Shown here: positions 44,065 to 52,968 of the stretch, piece after piece
How the letters are laid out: every line of letters starts with the position of its first letter
How positions within the stretch are numbered: the first letter of the stretch is position 1
Assembly (NCBI GenBank): GCA_963770765.1
Contig: CAVYQS010000016.1
Location: 11,357 to 75,356 of the forward strand
Length of the DNA: 64,000 nucleotides
Reading direction: 5' to 3'
Origin: CAVPCY01 sp963770765
GTDB lineage: Bacteria; Actinomycetota; Coriobacteriia; Anaerosomatales; PHET01
The notes under the pieces: model-generated
The model's input: the letters and a program-made list of their open reading frames with translations, nothing else
Told to the model about the DNA's origin: nothing
The model's database searches: none
Position numbers and translations under genes: made by a program

Positions 44065-45064
44065 ATGTCCCGTCGCGCCGTGTTCGTGCGCACCGCTCTT
44101 GCCGCACTGATCGCATCAGCACTTGTACTCACCGGCTGTACGCAGGCCGCCACAGAGACACCGGCCGAGACACCCGAGGCGACCGTCAAGCCGGCCGCGG
44201 TGAAGATCGGCGTACTGCCCACCGAGGACTCGCTACCGCTGTGGGTCGCCGAGGACATGGGCTACTTCGCGACGAACGACCTCGAATCGGTCGAGATCGT
44301 GAACTTCCAAAGCGCCCAGGAGCGCGACGCGGCGTTCGCCTCCGGTGCGGTCGACGCATACATGGGTGACATCATCGCCTCCGCCAACCTTGAAGCCGGC
44401 GGCGCGCCGGTGACCATCAAGACGGTCATGCTCGGCGCCGACCAGAGCCAGGGGCGCTTCGCGGTCGTGGTTCCGCCCAAGAGCGATGTCGCCGACATGG
44501 CTCAGCTCACGGGCGTGCCCGTGGGGACATCGTCGGCCACGATCCAGGAGTTCGTGCTCGACGGGCTCATGAGCGAGGCCGGCGTCGCGGCAGGCCGACG
44601 TGAAGGTCGAGGAGGTCAAGAAGGTCCCCGTCCGCTTCGAGCTGCTGATGGCCGGCAAACTCAAGGCCGCCGCGCTTCCCGAGCCCTTCGTGACCCTCGC
44701 CGAGCAGGGCGGCGCCAAGATCGTGGGCGACGACACCAAGGCGAAGGCGAACTGGTCGCAGACGGTGCTGGTCTTCTCGGACGAGTATCTGGGCAAGGAG
44801 GGCGGCGAGGAAGCCGCTGCAGCGGTGCTGGCCGCGTGGGACGTCGCCGTGGGCAACATCAACGCGGCGCCCGACGATTACCGCGCGATGCTCGTCGAGA
44901 AGGCGCGGTTGCCGGAGCCGCTCGCCGCGACCTACCAGGTGAACACCTATCCCACCGCCGCACCGCCCACGCAAGAGCAGGTCGATGCGGTGCTCCAGTG
45001 GATGAAGGCGAAGGACTACCTGAAGGCCGACGTGACCTACGCCGATCTCGTGAACGCCAAGTAG
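44065..45064 (+). CDS. ABC transporter substrate-binding lipoprotein (SsuA/NMT1-like), one frameshift
   Basis: About 332 residues. Lipoprotein signal with LTGC lipobox, then an NMT1/SsuA-like fold (VKIGVLPTEDSLPLWVAEDMGYF, VDAYMGDIIAS, LMAGKLKAAALPEPF). The frame breaks near 44590: the N-terminal frame ends in GVAAGRREG while ADVKVEEVKKVPVRFELL continues in the next frame; removing one base restores a normal domain. Likely an assembly error. First gene of an importer operon with ATPase and permease; probable ligand a sulfonate, nitrate or pyrimidine-like molecule. Confidence 0.85.
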
Positions 45065-45076
45065 CACACCCGCCGT

Positions 45077-45877
45077 ATGGTCTCACTCGCTTTCCATAAC
45101 GTGTCGCACACGTACGAGGGCTCGGGCCGCACGGTCCGGGCCCTTGATGCGCTCTCCATCGAGGTGGGCGCCGGCGAGCCGGTGTCGGTCATCGGGCCCA
45201 GCGGTTGCGGCAAGTCGACGATGTTGCTGCTCGCGGCGGGACTGCTCGCGAGCGGCTCGGGCGAGGTCATGGTTGGCGACGCGCGCGTCGAGGGCGTCCG
45301 GCGGGCGACGTCGCTGATCCTCCAGGACTACGGGTTGCTGCCGTGGAAGACGGTCGCACACAACGCCGGACTCGGACTCGAGATCCGGCACACGCCGCGG
45401 GCAGAACGGACCGAACGTGTGCAGGCCGCGCTGGAGCGCGTGGGGCTCTCGGACTTCTCGGCGGCCTACCCCGGGGAGCTCTCGGGCGGCATGCGGCAGC
45501 GTCTCGCGCTCGCGCGCGCCGTGGCGCTCGACGCCGACCTGCTGCTGATGGACGAGCCGCTCTCGGCACTCGATGCGCTGACACGCGAGGACCTGCAGGA
45601 GGTGCTGCTGGGGCTGTGGAGCCGCCGCGGCCACACGCAGGTGCTCGTGACGCATTCGATCGAGGAAGCGGTGTACCTGGGCCGTCGCATCGTGGTCATG
45701 ACGCCGCGGCCCGGCCGCGTGGCGGCGACCGTGGACAACCCCGAGATGGGCTCGGCGGGATTCCGCGCGAGCCCGCTGTTCTACGAACGGTGCGCACACC
45801 TGCGCAGGCTGCTCGCGTCCGAGGGCGCGGTGCATCCGGGCGCTGCGCCCGAGATGCCCGAGCAGGTGGGCTCGTGA
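45077..45877 (+). CDS. ABC transporter ATP-binding protein (SsuB/TauB-type)
   Basis: 266 residues. Walker A GPSGCGKSTM, Q-loop LILQDYGLLPWKT, signature LSGGMRQR, Walker B LLLMDEPLSALD and the switch histidine in VTHSIEEA. LLPWKTV is typical of the nitrate/sulfonate/taurine ATPases. Starts 12 bases after the binding protein and overlaps the permease. Confidence 0.94.
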   Translation: MVSLAFHNVSHTYEGSGRTVRALDALSIEVGAGEPVSVIGPSGCGKSTMLLLAAGLLASGSGEVMVGDARVEGVRRATSLILQDYGLLPWKTVAHNAGLGLEIRHTPRAERTERVQAALERVGLSDFSAAYPGELSGGMRQRLALARAVALDADLLLMDEPLSALDALTREDLQEVLLGLWSRRGHTQVLVTHSIEEAVYLGRRIVVMTPRPGRVAATVDNPEMGSAGFRASPLFYERCAHLRRLLASEGAVHPGAAPEMPEQVGS

Positions 45878-46626
45878 GCCCGGCGCTGCGCAAGGCGCTC
45901 GGGTACCTGGGCGCGACGGCGTTCCTGCTCGCGGGGTGGGCGGCGCTCGCAGCGGCGGTGGGGTCGCCGGCGCTTCCCGGACCGGTCGTGGCGTTCAGCG
46001 CATTCTGGGTCGCGTTGCCCGAGCTGCTGCCGCAGGCGGCCATATCGCTGATGCGCGTGCTGGCCGCGATGGTGCTGGGCACCGCGCTCGCCGTACCTTT
46101 GGGACTCGCGCTGGGGCGCTCTGCGCGTGCCGATGCCGTCTTCGCCCCGATCGTCTTCCTGACCTACCCGGTGCCCAAGGTCGTCTTCCTGCCGGTGCTG
46201 CTCGTGCTTCTCGGTCTGGGCAACGCGCCCAAGATCGCGCTCATCGGGCTCATCGTCTTCTTCCAGATCCTCGTGACCGCGCGCGACGCGGCGAAGGCCG
46301 TACCCGATGCGAGCGTGCTGTCGGTGCGCTCCCTGGGTGCGACACGCTGGCAGATCGCCCGGCATGTGGTGGTCCCGGCGGCGCTGCCCGAGATCTTCAC
46401 GGCGCTCAGGATCGGCACGGGCACCGCCATCGCCGTGCTGTTCCTCGCCGAGTCGATCGCCGGCACGAACGGTCTGGGCTACTTCATCGTCGACGCGTGG
46501 GGCCGGATCGACTATCCCGAGATGTTCGCCGGGATCATCGGCATGGCCCTGCTCGGCGTCGTGCTCTATGAGGCGCTCGACATGCTCGAGTCCCGCGTGA
46601 CGAGATGGCGCGCCGCGGGCAGGTGA
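45874..46626 (+). CDS. ABC transporter permease (SsuC/TauC-type)
   Basis: 250 residues, six membrane helices, with the EAA coupling loop in SLGATRWQIARHVVVPAALPEI. GTG start overlaps the ATPase stop (GTGA). Completes a three-gene importer with the preceding binding protein and ATPase. Confidence 0.93.
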   Translation: MSPALRKALGYLGATAFLLAGWAALAAAVGSPALPGPVVAFSAFWVALPELLPQAAISLMRVLAAMVLGTALAVPLGLALGRSARADAVFAPIVFLTYPVPKVVFLPVLLVLLGLGNAPKIALIGLIVFFQILVTARDAAKAVPDASVLSVRSLGATRWQIARHVVVPAALPEIFTALRIGTGTAIAVLFLAESIAGTNGLGYFIVDAWGRIDYPEMFAGIIGMALLGVVLYEALDMLESRVTRWRAAGR

Positions 46627-46706
46627 GTGTCACAGCGACGTGGTAGCGTCTTCTTGGCGGCGCGCGACATGCGTGCGCGTCTTGGGCTCTCGGGGGGATA
46701 CGACCG

Positions 46707-47849
46707 GTGCGCTTCATCCATACCGCCGACTGGCACATAGGCAGGCAGCTCCACGGGGCGTCGCTGATCGCCGATCAGGAGTGGTGGCTCGAGCGCTTCG
46801 TCGAGCTGGTGTCCGCCGAGAAGCCCGACGCCGTGATCATCGCCGGCGATGTCTACGACCGGGCGGTCCCGCCAGCCGATGCGGTCGCGCTCCTCGACGA
46901 CACCATCACCCGGATCGTGCGCGATCTGGGTATTCCGGTGCTGATGGTCGCCGGCAACCACGACAGTCCCGAGCGCGTGGGCTTCGGCGCGCGGATGCTC
47001 GATGAGGCGGGTCTGCACGTCGCCGGCGCCGTCGCGGCCGAGGTCCGCTCGGCGGTGCTTGGCGAGGGTGCCGACGCGACGCGCTTCTGGCTGCTGCCGT
47101 ACGCCGACCCCATCGAGACCCGCGGCGCGCTGGAGCGGACCGACATCCACGATCACGAGGCGGCCGTCGCCGCGTGCGTCGAGGCGATTCGGGACACCGG
47201 CGCCGGCGAACCGCGCCAGGTACTCGTGACACACCACTTCGTCGCCGGCGGCGTGACGAGTGACTCCGAGCGCGGGCTCACGGTCGGCGGGACCGGGGCG
47301 GTGGGCGCCTCGGTGTTCGAGGGGTTCGACTTCGTGGCGCTGGGACACCTGCACCGGCGTCAGACCATCGACGGCCGCATCCACTATCCGGGCTCGGCAC
47401 TGAAGTACGCGTTCGACGAATCCGGCACCACCAAGGCGGTGTCGGTCGTCGAGCTGGGCGAGGGCGCGCCGTCGATCCGCTCGGTGGAACTGGGAGCGCG
47501 CCGCGATGTCCGGCGGGTAGAGGGTCCCTTCCACGACGTGCTCACCGCCGCACCGTTCGACGACGCGCGCGATGACTACGTCGAGGTGATCCTCGAGGAC
47601 AAGGCGATGCCGCCGGACGCCTTGGGCCGGCTGCGTGAGTTCTATCCCAACCTGCTCAGGCTCTCGCGACGCCAGGACGCCTTCGCGCCCGGGACGGACG
47701 AGGAGTCAGAAGGCATACCGGTCGACAAGCTGTCCGACGAGGACCTCTACGAGCTCTTCTTCAAGACGGTCACCAACGAGGATCTCGCGCCCGAGCAGCG
47801 CTCCACGCTCCACGAGCTGCTCATCGAGCGGGACAGTGAACGCCGATGA
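46707..47849 (+). CDS. sbcD: Nuclease SbcCD subunit D
   Basis: 380 residues, Mre11-family nuclease. Metal motifs HTADWHIGRQL, GDVYDRAVP, AGNHDS, VTHHFVAGG and LGHLHRRQ are all present. Works with SbcC to process hairpins and DNA ends. GTG 46707 follows a GGGGGG-rich site; overlaps sbcC by four bases. Confidence 0.95.
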   Translation: MRFIHTADWHIGRQLHGASLIADQEWWLERFVELVSAEKPDAVIIAGDVYDRAVPPADAVALLDDTITRIVRDLGIPVLMVAGNHDSPERVGFGARMLDEAGLHVAGAVAAEVRSAVLGEGADATRFWLLPYADPIETRGALERTDIHDHEAAVAACVEAIRDTGAGEPRQVLVTHHFVAGGVTSDSERGLTVGGTGAVGASVFEGFDFVALGHLHRRQTIDGRIHYPGSALKYAFDESGTTKAVSVVELGEGAPSIRSVELGARRDVRRVEGPFHDVLTAAPFDDARDDYVEVILEDKAMPPDALGRLREFYPNLLRLSRRQDAFAPGTDEESEGIPVDKLSDEDLYELFFKTVTNEDLAPEQRSTLHELLIERDSERR

Positions 47850-50497
47850 GACCGGTCAAGCTCACGATGACCGCGTTCGGTCCCTACGCGACGACTCAGA
47901 CGCTCGACTTCCGCGATCTGGGCGACAAGCAGTTCTTCCTGATCCACGGGCCCACCGGGGCGGGCAAGACCAGCGTGCTCGACGCGATGACGTTCGCTCT
48001 CTACGGAGCGACGAGCGGCGCCGAGCGAAACGGCGAGGACATGCGCAGCCACTTCGCCGCCAGCGACCTCAAGACCGAGGTGACGCTCGAGTTCTCGGTG
48101 GGGGCGGAGCTCTACCGCGTGTGGCGCGAGCCGGGCCAGATGCGACCCAAGCAGCGCGGAGAAGGGTTCACGCACGAGGCGCCCAACGCGGCCCTGTGGT
48201 GCCGCACCGCCTGCGGCGACGAGCTCGAGGACGGCGAGGTCATCGCATCGGGCGTGCGCGATGTGGGCGAGCGCGTGCAGGACCTGTTGGGCTTCTCGGC
48301 CGAGCAGTTCCGGCAGGTCGTGGTGTTGCCGCAGGGGCGCTTTCGCGAGGTCCTCTCGGCAGATGTGAAGCAGCGCGAAGAGATCCTGCGCCAGCTCTTC
48401 CGCACCGAGCGGTTCGCTTCGATCACCGAGTTCCTGAAGTCGAAGCGAGCCGAGCTCGACCGCGCGATCAAGGGGTCGCTCGAGAGGCGGGCCGGTGTGC
48501 TGCAGAGTGCCGGAGTCGAGACCCGCGAGCAGCTCGACGAGCTGGAGCGCGGGGCCGCCGAGCGCAGCGCGCAGCACGACGCCGCTCGGGAGGCTGCGGT
48601 CGCGGTCGCGGCAGCAGCACAGTCCGCGCTGGAGACCGGGCGCTCGGTGGCGGCGGCCCACGCCGAGCAGGTTGCGGCCGCTGCGGCGTTGGCCGACCTC
48701 GAGATCGCGGCGCCCGACATCGCGGTGCTGCGAGACGAACTCGCCGCGGCGCGCGCGGCCCAGAGCGTCGAGCCGGTATGGCTCGTACGCGAACGAGCGC
48801 GAGACGCCGCGTCCTTGGCTGAGAAGGTTCTCAAGGACGCCCAAGAGGCGCTACCGCAGGTCGAGTCTGAGCTCGAGAAGGCCTGCGAGCTCGCCGAAGA
48901 AGCCGAGACCGCCGACAAGCATGCGCGCGCGCTGGAGAAGATGCAGGCACAGGCGGCCGACGCGGAGCGTCGGGCAGACGACGTCGAGCGCCTCGCCGCG
49001 GCTCGCACGGCGGTGCACAACGCCGGACACACGCTCGAGGTGGCGCGAGGCGAAGGTGAGGCCGCCCGGCTGGCAGCTCAGCGCGCGCAGGAGGAGGCGG
49101 CGAGCGTCGAGGCCGCGTGGAGGGCCGGTAGGGCTGCTGCCCTCGCAGCCGGACTCGCCGAGGGCGAGCCGTGCCCGGTCTGCGGCAGCGAGCATCATCC
49201 GCACCCGGCAGTCGACGGCGCCCCAGTAGACGACACCGAGCTCGATGAGGCGCGCCGCCGCGCCGCCGCAGCCGCGGCTCGAGAGGCCGCCGCAGCGGCC
49301 ACTGTCGCCGCTGCCGAGCTGGCGCGCGACCAGGCCGTCGAACGTGCTCGCGCTGAGGAAGCCGCGCTCGCGCCGGAGCTTCGGGATGCCGACCCAGTCG
49401 ATGCGCGCCGTGAGGCCACTGGGCTGAGCGAGGAGTGCCGCACGCAGCAGGCGCTCGTGGCGAAGGCGGCAGCCGACATCGAGAAGTGCCGCTCCGCCAA
49501 GGAGGCGGCTCAGCAGAAGGCGACCAAAGCCGGGTCCGCCGTCGAGGGCGCGATCGCTCAGCTCGACGCTGCCGCATCGGCGCTGGCTGATGCCGAGAAG
49601 GCGGTGGCTCAGGCGCTTGCGGCCGCGCGATTCGACTCCGAGCAGGTCTACGCGGCGGTGCGTCGCGTGCCAGCCGAGATCGATGCGCTCGAGGGGCGTG
49701 TGCAGGGGTTCGACCGAGATCTCGCGGCCGCACGCGACAGGCTCATTCGCGCTGAAGCCGCGGCACAGGCGCTCGGGACCGCGCCCGATGTCAGCGCGCT
49801 CGAGGCCGCCCAGCGCGAGGCGGGTCTCGCGCTCGATACCGCCACGCGGGCGTTCGTGGAAGCCGACAAGGACCGAGAGCGCTATCGCGGCGCGATCGAG
49901 GCCATCGAGGCGATCGAGGCCCAGGGTGCCGAGCTGCACGAACGTTACGGACTCGTGGCGCGGCTGGCCGATGTCGCTGAGGGTTCGAACCCGCTGAAGC
50001 TGTCGTTCCAGCGCTTCGTGTTGGGCACCTACCTCGACGAAGTCCTCGTGCAGGCGAGCTACCGACTCCAACGGATGACCGGGGGGCGCTACCGGCTTCA
50101 GCGGGCGACCGAGGTCAAGCACCGCGGCCGTGCGGCGGGGCTCGACCTCGAGGTCTACGACGAGCAGACCGATCGAACCCGGCCCGCCAGCACGCTCTCG
50201 GGCGGGGAGGGCTTCTTGGCGTCGCTCGCTCTCGCACTCGGCCTCGCCGAGACGGTGCAGTCGCGCGCCGGCGGCGTGAAGCTCGAGACGATCTTCATCG
50301 ACGAGGGCTTCGGTACGCTCGACCCCGAATCACTCGACCTCGCGGTGAACACGCTGCTCGAACTCGCAGGCGCTCAGGCCGGTGCGGGCAGGCTCGTGGG
50401 CATCATCAGCCACGTGCCGGAGCTGCAGCAGCAGATCGATGCTCGCCTTGAGGTGTCGCGCACCGAGCGCGGCAGCACGGCCCGCTTCGTCGTCTGA
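47846..50497 (+). CDS. sbcC: Nuclease SbcCD subunit C (Rad50-like ATPase)
   Basis: 883 residues. N-terminal ATPase half with Walker A HGPTGAGKTS, long alanine/glutamate-rich coiled coils flanking a zinc hook at about 440 (EPCPVCGSEHH), and the C-terminal half with signature LSGGEGFLASLALALGL and Walker B IFIDEGFGTLD. Shorter than E. coli SbcC. ATGA overlap with sbcD. Confidence 0.95.
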   Translation: MRPVKLTMTAFGPYATTQTLDFRDLGDKQFFLIHGPTGAGKTSVLDAMTFALYGATSGAERNGEDMRSHFAASDLKTEVTLEFSVGAELYRVWREPGQMRPKQRGEGFTHEAPNAALWCRTACGDELEDGEVIASGVRDVGERVQDLLGFSAEQFRQVVVLPQGRFREVLSADVKQREEILRQLFRTERFASITEFLKSKRAELDRAIKGSLERRAGVLQSAGVETREQLDELERGAAERSAQHDAAREAAVAVAAAAQSALETGRSVAAAHAEQVAAAAALADLEIAAPDIAVLRDELAAARAAQSVEPVWLVRERARDAASLAEKVLKDAQEALPQVESELEKACELAEEAETADKHARALEKMQAQAADAERRADDVERLAAARTAVHNAGHTLEVARGEGEAARLAAQRAQEEAASVEAAWRAGRAAALAAGLAEGEPCPVCGSEHHPHPAVDGAPVDDTELDEARRRAAAAAAREAAAAATVAAAELARDQAVERARAEEAALAPELRDADPVDARREATGLSEECRTQQALVAKAAADIEKCRSAKEAAQQKATKAGSAVEGAIAQLDAAASALADAEKAVAQALAAARFDSEQVYAAVRRVPAEIDALEGRVQGFDRDLAAARDRLIRAEAAAQALGTAPDVSALEAAQREAGLALDTATRAFVEADKDRERYRGAIEAIEAIEAQGAELHERYGLVARLADVAEGSNPLKLSFQRFVLGTYLDEVLVQASYRLQRMTGGRYRLQRATEVKHRGRAAGLDLEVYDEQTDRTRPASTLSGGEGFLASLALALGLAETVQSRAGGVKLETIFIDEGFGTLDPESLDLAVNTLLELAGAQAGAGRLVGIISHVPELQQQIDARLEVSRTERGSTARFVV

Positions 50498-50566
50498 CGC
50501 ACCACTGCCGTCACGAGGCGTCCCCGCCGCATCAGGGTATGTGCACCTTGTGGGAGGTGAGGCGCG

Positions 50567-51191
50567 ATGTTCGCTGACCGCGTCGACGCAGGCAGGCAGC
50601 TCGCCGCGAAGCTGGGAGCTTACAAGGGCAGTCCCGAGACGTACGTCCTCGGCATCCCGACGGGGCGGCGTGATCGTGGCGGCCGAAGTCGCCACCGCGT
50701 TGGGACTCCCGCTCGATGTCGCGATCGCCGCGAAGGTGGGAGCGCCCGGCAACCCCGAGTACGCGATCGGTGCCGTCGCAGCCGACGGGGAAGTCACGGC
50801 CAGCCCGCTCGCGGGCTACTCGGAGGCGGAGGTCCGGTCACACGCCGGTGCCGCGTTCGAGAAGGTGCGCTCGCAGCTCGCGCAATGGCGCAGCGACCGC
50901 GAACCCTGAGCGTGGACGGGCCGCACGGTGTTGCTCGTGGACGACGGGCTCGCAACCGGTCTGACCGCTCGCGCGGCAGCCGACTGGCTGCACCGCGCGG
51001 GCGCGAGCACGGTGGTGCTCGCGGTTCCGGTTGCGCCGCCGGACACCGTACGCGCGATGCGAGCACACGCCGATGAGGTCGTGGTCGTGGACACGCCATC
51101 GGGGTTCTCGGCGGTGGGGCAGTTCTACCGGCAGTTCGGCCAGACCACGGATGCGGAAGTGCTCGCCGCGCTCGAGGCGCATCGCAGGTAG
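50567..51191 (+). CDS. Phosphoribosyltransferase family protein, several 1-base indels
   Basis: About 208 residues, a ComF-like/erythromycin-esterase-associated phosphoribosyltransferase. Reading requires three corrections: one extra base near 50658 (GIP then RGGVIVAAEVATAL), and a compensating pair near 50907-50922. There an apparent in-frame TGA (50907-50909) precedes GRTVLLVDDGLATGLT, the PRPP loop. Adding one C before it gives REPLSVDGRTV, so the TGA is not selenocysteine. The clustering suggests poor assembly here or a decaying gene. Family members transfer or release phosphoribosyl groups; substrate unknown. Confidence 0.78.
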
Positions 51192-51257
51192 AATCGGCTC
51201 CAGGCGGGAGCCGATCGACGCCCCCGCCAAGCCGCCGCGACGGGAGCGAGCACAGCC

Positions 51258-51826
51258 GTGAGCCACGACCGCTGGGTCGCCATCGACTTCGAGACCGCCA
51301 CGCGCGAGCCGACGAGCGCGTGTGCGCTGGGCGTTGCGGTCGTCGAGGGGCTCGAGGTCACGGAGTCGGCGTCGTGGCTGATCAGGCCTCCCTTCAACGA
51401 GTACGACTTCTGGAACACCAACGTCCACGGGATCAGCTCTGAGGACACCGAGCTCGCGCCCGACTTCGACGAACTGTGGTGGGAGGTCGGTTCGCTGCTC
51501 GCGGGTGCGCGGCTGCTCGCCCACAACGCGAGCTTCGACATGCGCGTCTTGCGTGCGCTGATCGAGTCGCGCGAACTCGCCGCTCCGGCGTACGAGTACG
51601 CGTGCACCGTGACCGTCGCGCGCAGGGCATGGCCGCAGCTCGCCAACCACCGCCTCGACACCGTGTGCGACCACTGCGGGATCGGGCTGGTGCACCACGA
51701 CGCGGCGAGCGACGCGCTCGGCTCGGCACGGATCGCGATCGAGTGCGCGCACGGCGCATCGGGGTCGACTCGATCGGCTCGGCGTTCGAGGAGCTGGGCG
51801 TGCCGCTCCGAAGGCTGACGACATGA
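51258..51826 (+). CDS. DNA polymerase III epsilon-like 3'-5' exonuclease, frameshift near C-terminus
   Basis: About 189 residues, DEDD exonuclease fold: VAIDFETATREPTSACALG, VHGISSEDTELAPDF, LLAHNASFDMRVL and HRLDTVCDHCGIG with HHDAASDA. The frame shifts near 51755; the true end is in another frame, IGVDSIGSAFEELGVPL, finishing at 51826 and overlapping the next ATG. Proofreading or repair nuclease, acting alone. Confidence 0.85.
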
Positions 51827-52857
51827 GCGAGCACCCCAGCGCGCACGGCACACACCGCCTCTTCAGTGTCGATGCGCTCAAGGGCTTCGCCATCTCATGC
51901 GTGGTGCTCGGACACGTGCTCTTGCGCAACGTCGCCGAACCCACCGACAACGCCATCTACCTGCTGCTCTCTGCGTTCGAGATGCCGCTGTTCATGTTCC
52001 TCAGCGGCTACATCCTGCCCGGACGGGTGCGCGGTTCTCGGCCGGTGTGGGTGTGGCGGCGAGCGGTGAGGCTGCTCGTCCCGTTCTTCGCGTGGCACGC
52101 GGTGTTCTTTCTGTCGCTGCGGGTCGCGACCCTGGGGCAGCAGCAGCCGCTCGCGCTCGTTCTGGGTCTCGCGCGCTACCTATCGCGTACCATCGCGTCG
52201 CCCACCGCGGGCCTGTGGTACCTGCCTGCGCTCCTGCTGTGCTCGGCCGCACTCGCGCTCTACTATCCGCTCGCCGAGCGTCCGTTGCTGTTGCTCGCCG
52301 CGGGCTGGGCGACGTTCGGCTTGCTCGCCTGGGGGCGCGAGGCGCTCGGAGTGGCCCCCGACTTCGGCCTGCTCAAGACAGTGACCTACTGGCCGTTCTT
52401 CGCTGCGGGCTTCGCGTGGGGTCAGTGGAAGCGGCCCCTGCAGCCGGGCAGACCGTTGGCGAGGTGGCTACCGGCACTCGCGTACCCTCTGGTCGCCGTG
52501 ATCGCGATGCGGGCGATGCCTGCGATGGGCGCGTTCGCCAACGGCGCGGCGAAGATCGCGCTCGGGCTCGCGGGCACGGCCGCGTCGGCAGCGCTGATCG
52601 AGGTCGCGGAGCCGGTGGCCCGATGGATCCGACTCGACGCGTTGGGCCGGCTCACGCTGGGTGTCTACTGCGCGCAGTGGCTGTTCTTGCGGGTGGAGTT
52701 CGGGAGCAGCATCTCAGGGATCGTCGCGTCTTTCGCCTTCACGCTCGCAGGGTCGATCGCCGTCACGTGGTTGATCGGTCGCGTGCCGGTGGCGAAGGGA
52801 ATCTTCTTGGGTGAGTGGCCGAGAAGGTCGCAGCCTTCGGTCGGTCCCGCCTCGTAG
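51823..52857 (+). CDS. Acyltransferase family 3 membrane protein
   Basis: 344 residues, about ten membrane helices. N-terminal FSVDALKGFAISCVVLGHVLL carries the acyltransferase-3 histidine, with LFMFLSGYIL and GLWYLPALL. Such proteins O-acetylate sugars of the envelope. Overlaps the exonuclease gene (ATGA). Confidence 0.9.
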   Translation: MSEHPSAHGTHRLFSVDALKGFAISCVVLGHVLLRNVAEPTDNAIYLLLSAFEMPLFMFLSGYILPGRVRGSRPVWVWRRAVRLLVPFFAWHAVFFLSLRVATLGQQQPLALVLGLARYLSRTIASPTAGLWYLPALLLCSAALALYYPLAERPLLLLAAGWATFGLLAWGREALGVAPDFGLLKTVTYWPFFAAGFAWGQWKRPLQPGRPLARWLPALAYPLVAVIAMRAMPAMGAFANGAAKIALGLAGTAASAALIEVAEPVARWIRLDALGRLTLGVYCAQWLFLRVEFGSSISGIVASFAFTLAGSIAVTWLIGRVPVAKGIFLGEWPRRSQPSVGPAS

Positions 52858-52968
52858 CACGTGCCCATCGCCATCGGGTGGGTATCTTAGTGGCAGGGTG
52901 GTGCACCGTTCGTGTGCCCCTCGCAAGGAACGGCCGGCCTCCATGCCGACGTCTCCCCAGGAGGAACC

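Noticed and set aside
50907..50909. Second in-frame TGA, before the PRPP loop of the phosphoribosyltransferase, considered as selenocysteine
   Set aside because: The residue position is not catalytic and a nearby pair of one-base corrections gives the normal REPLSVDGRTV; indels elsewhere in the same gene support an error.
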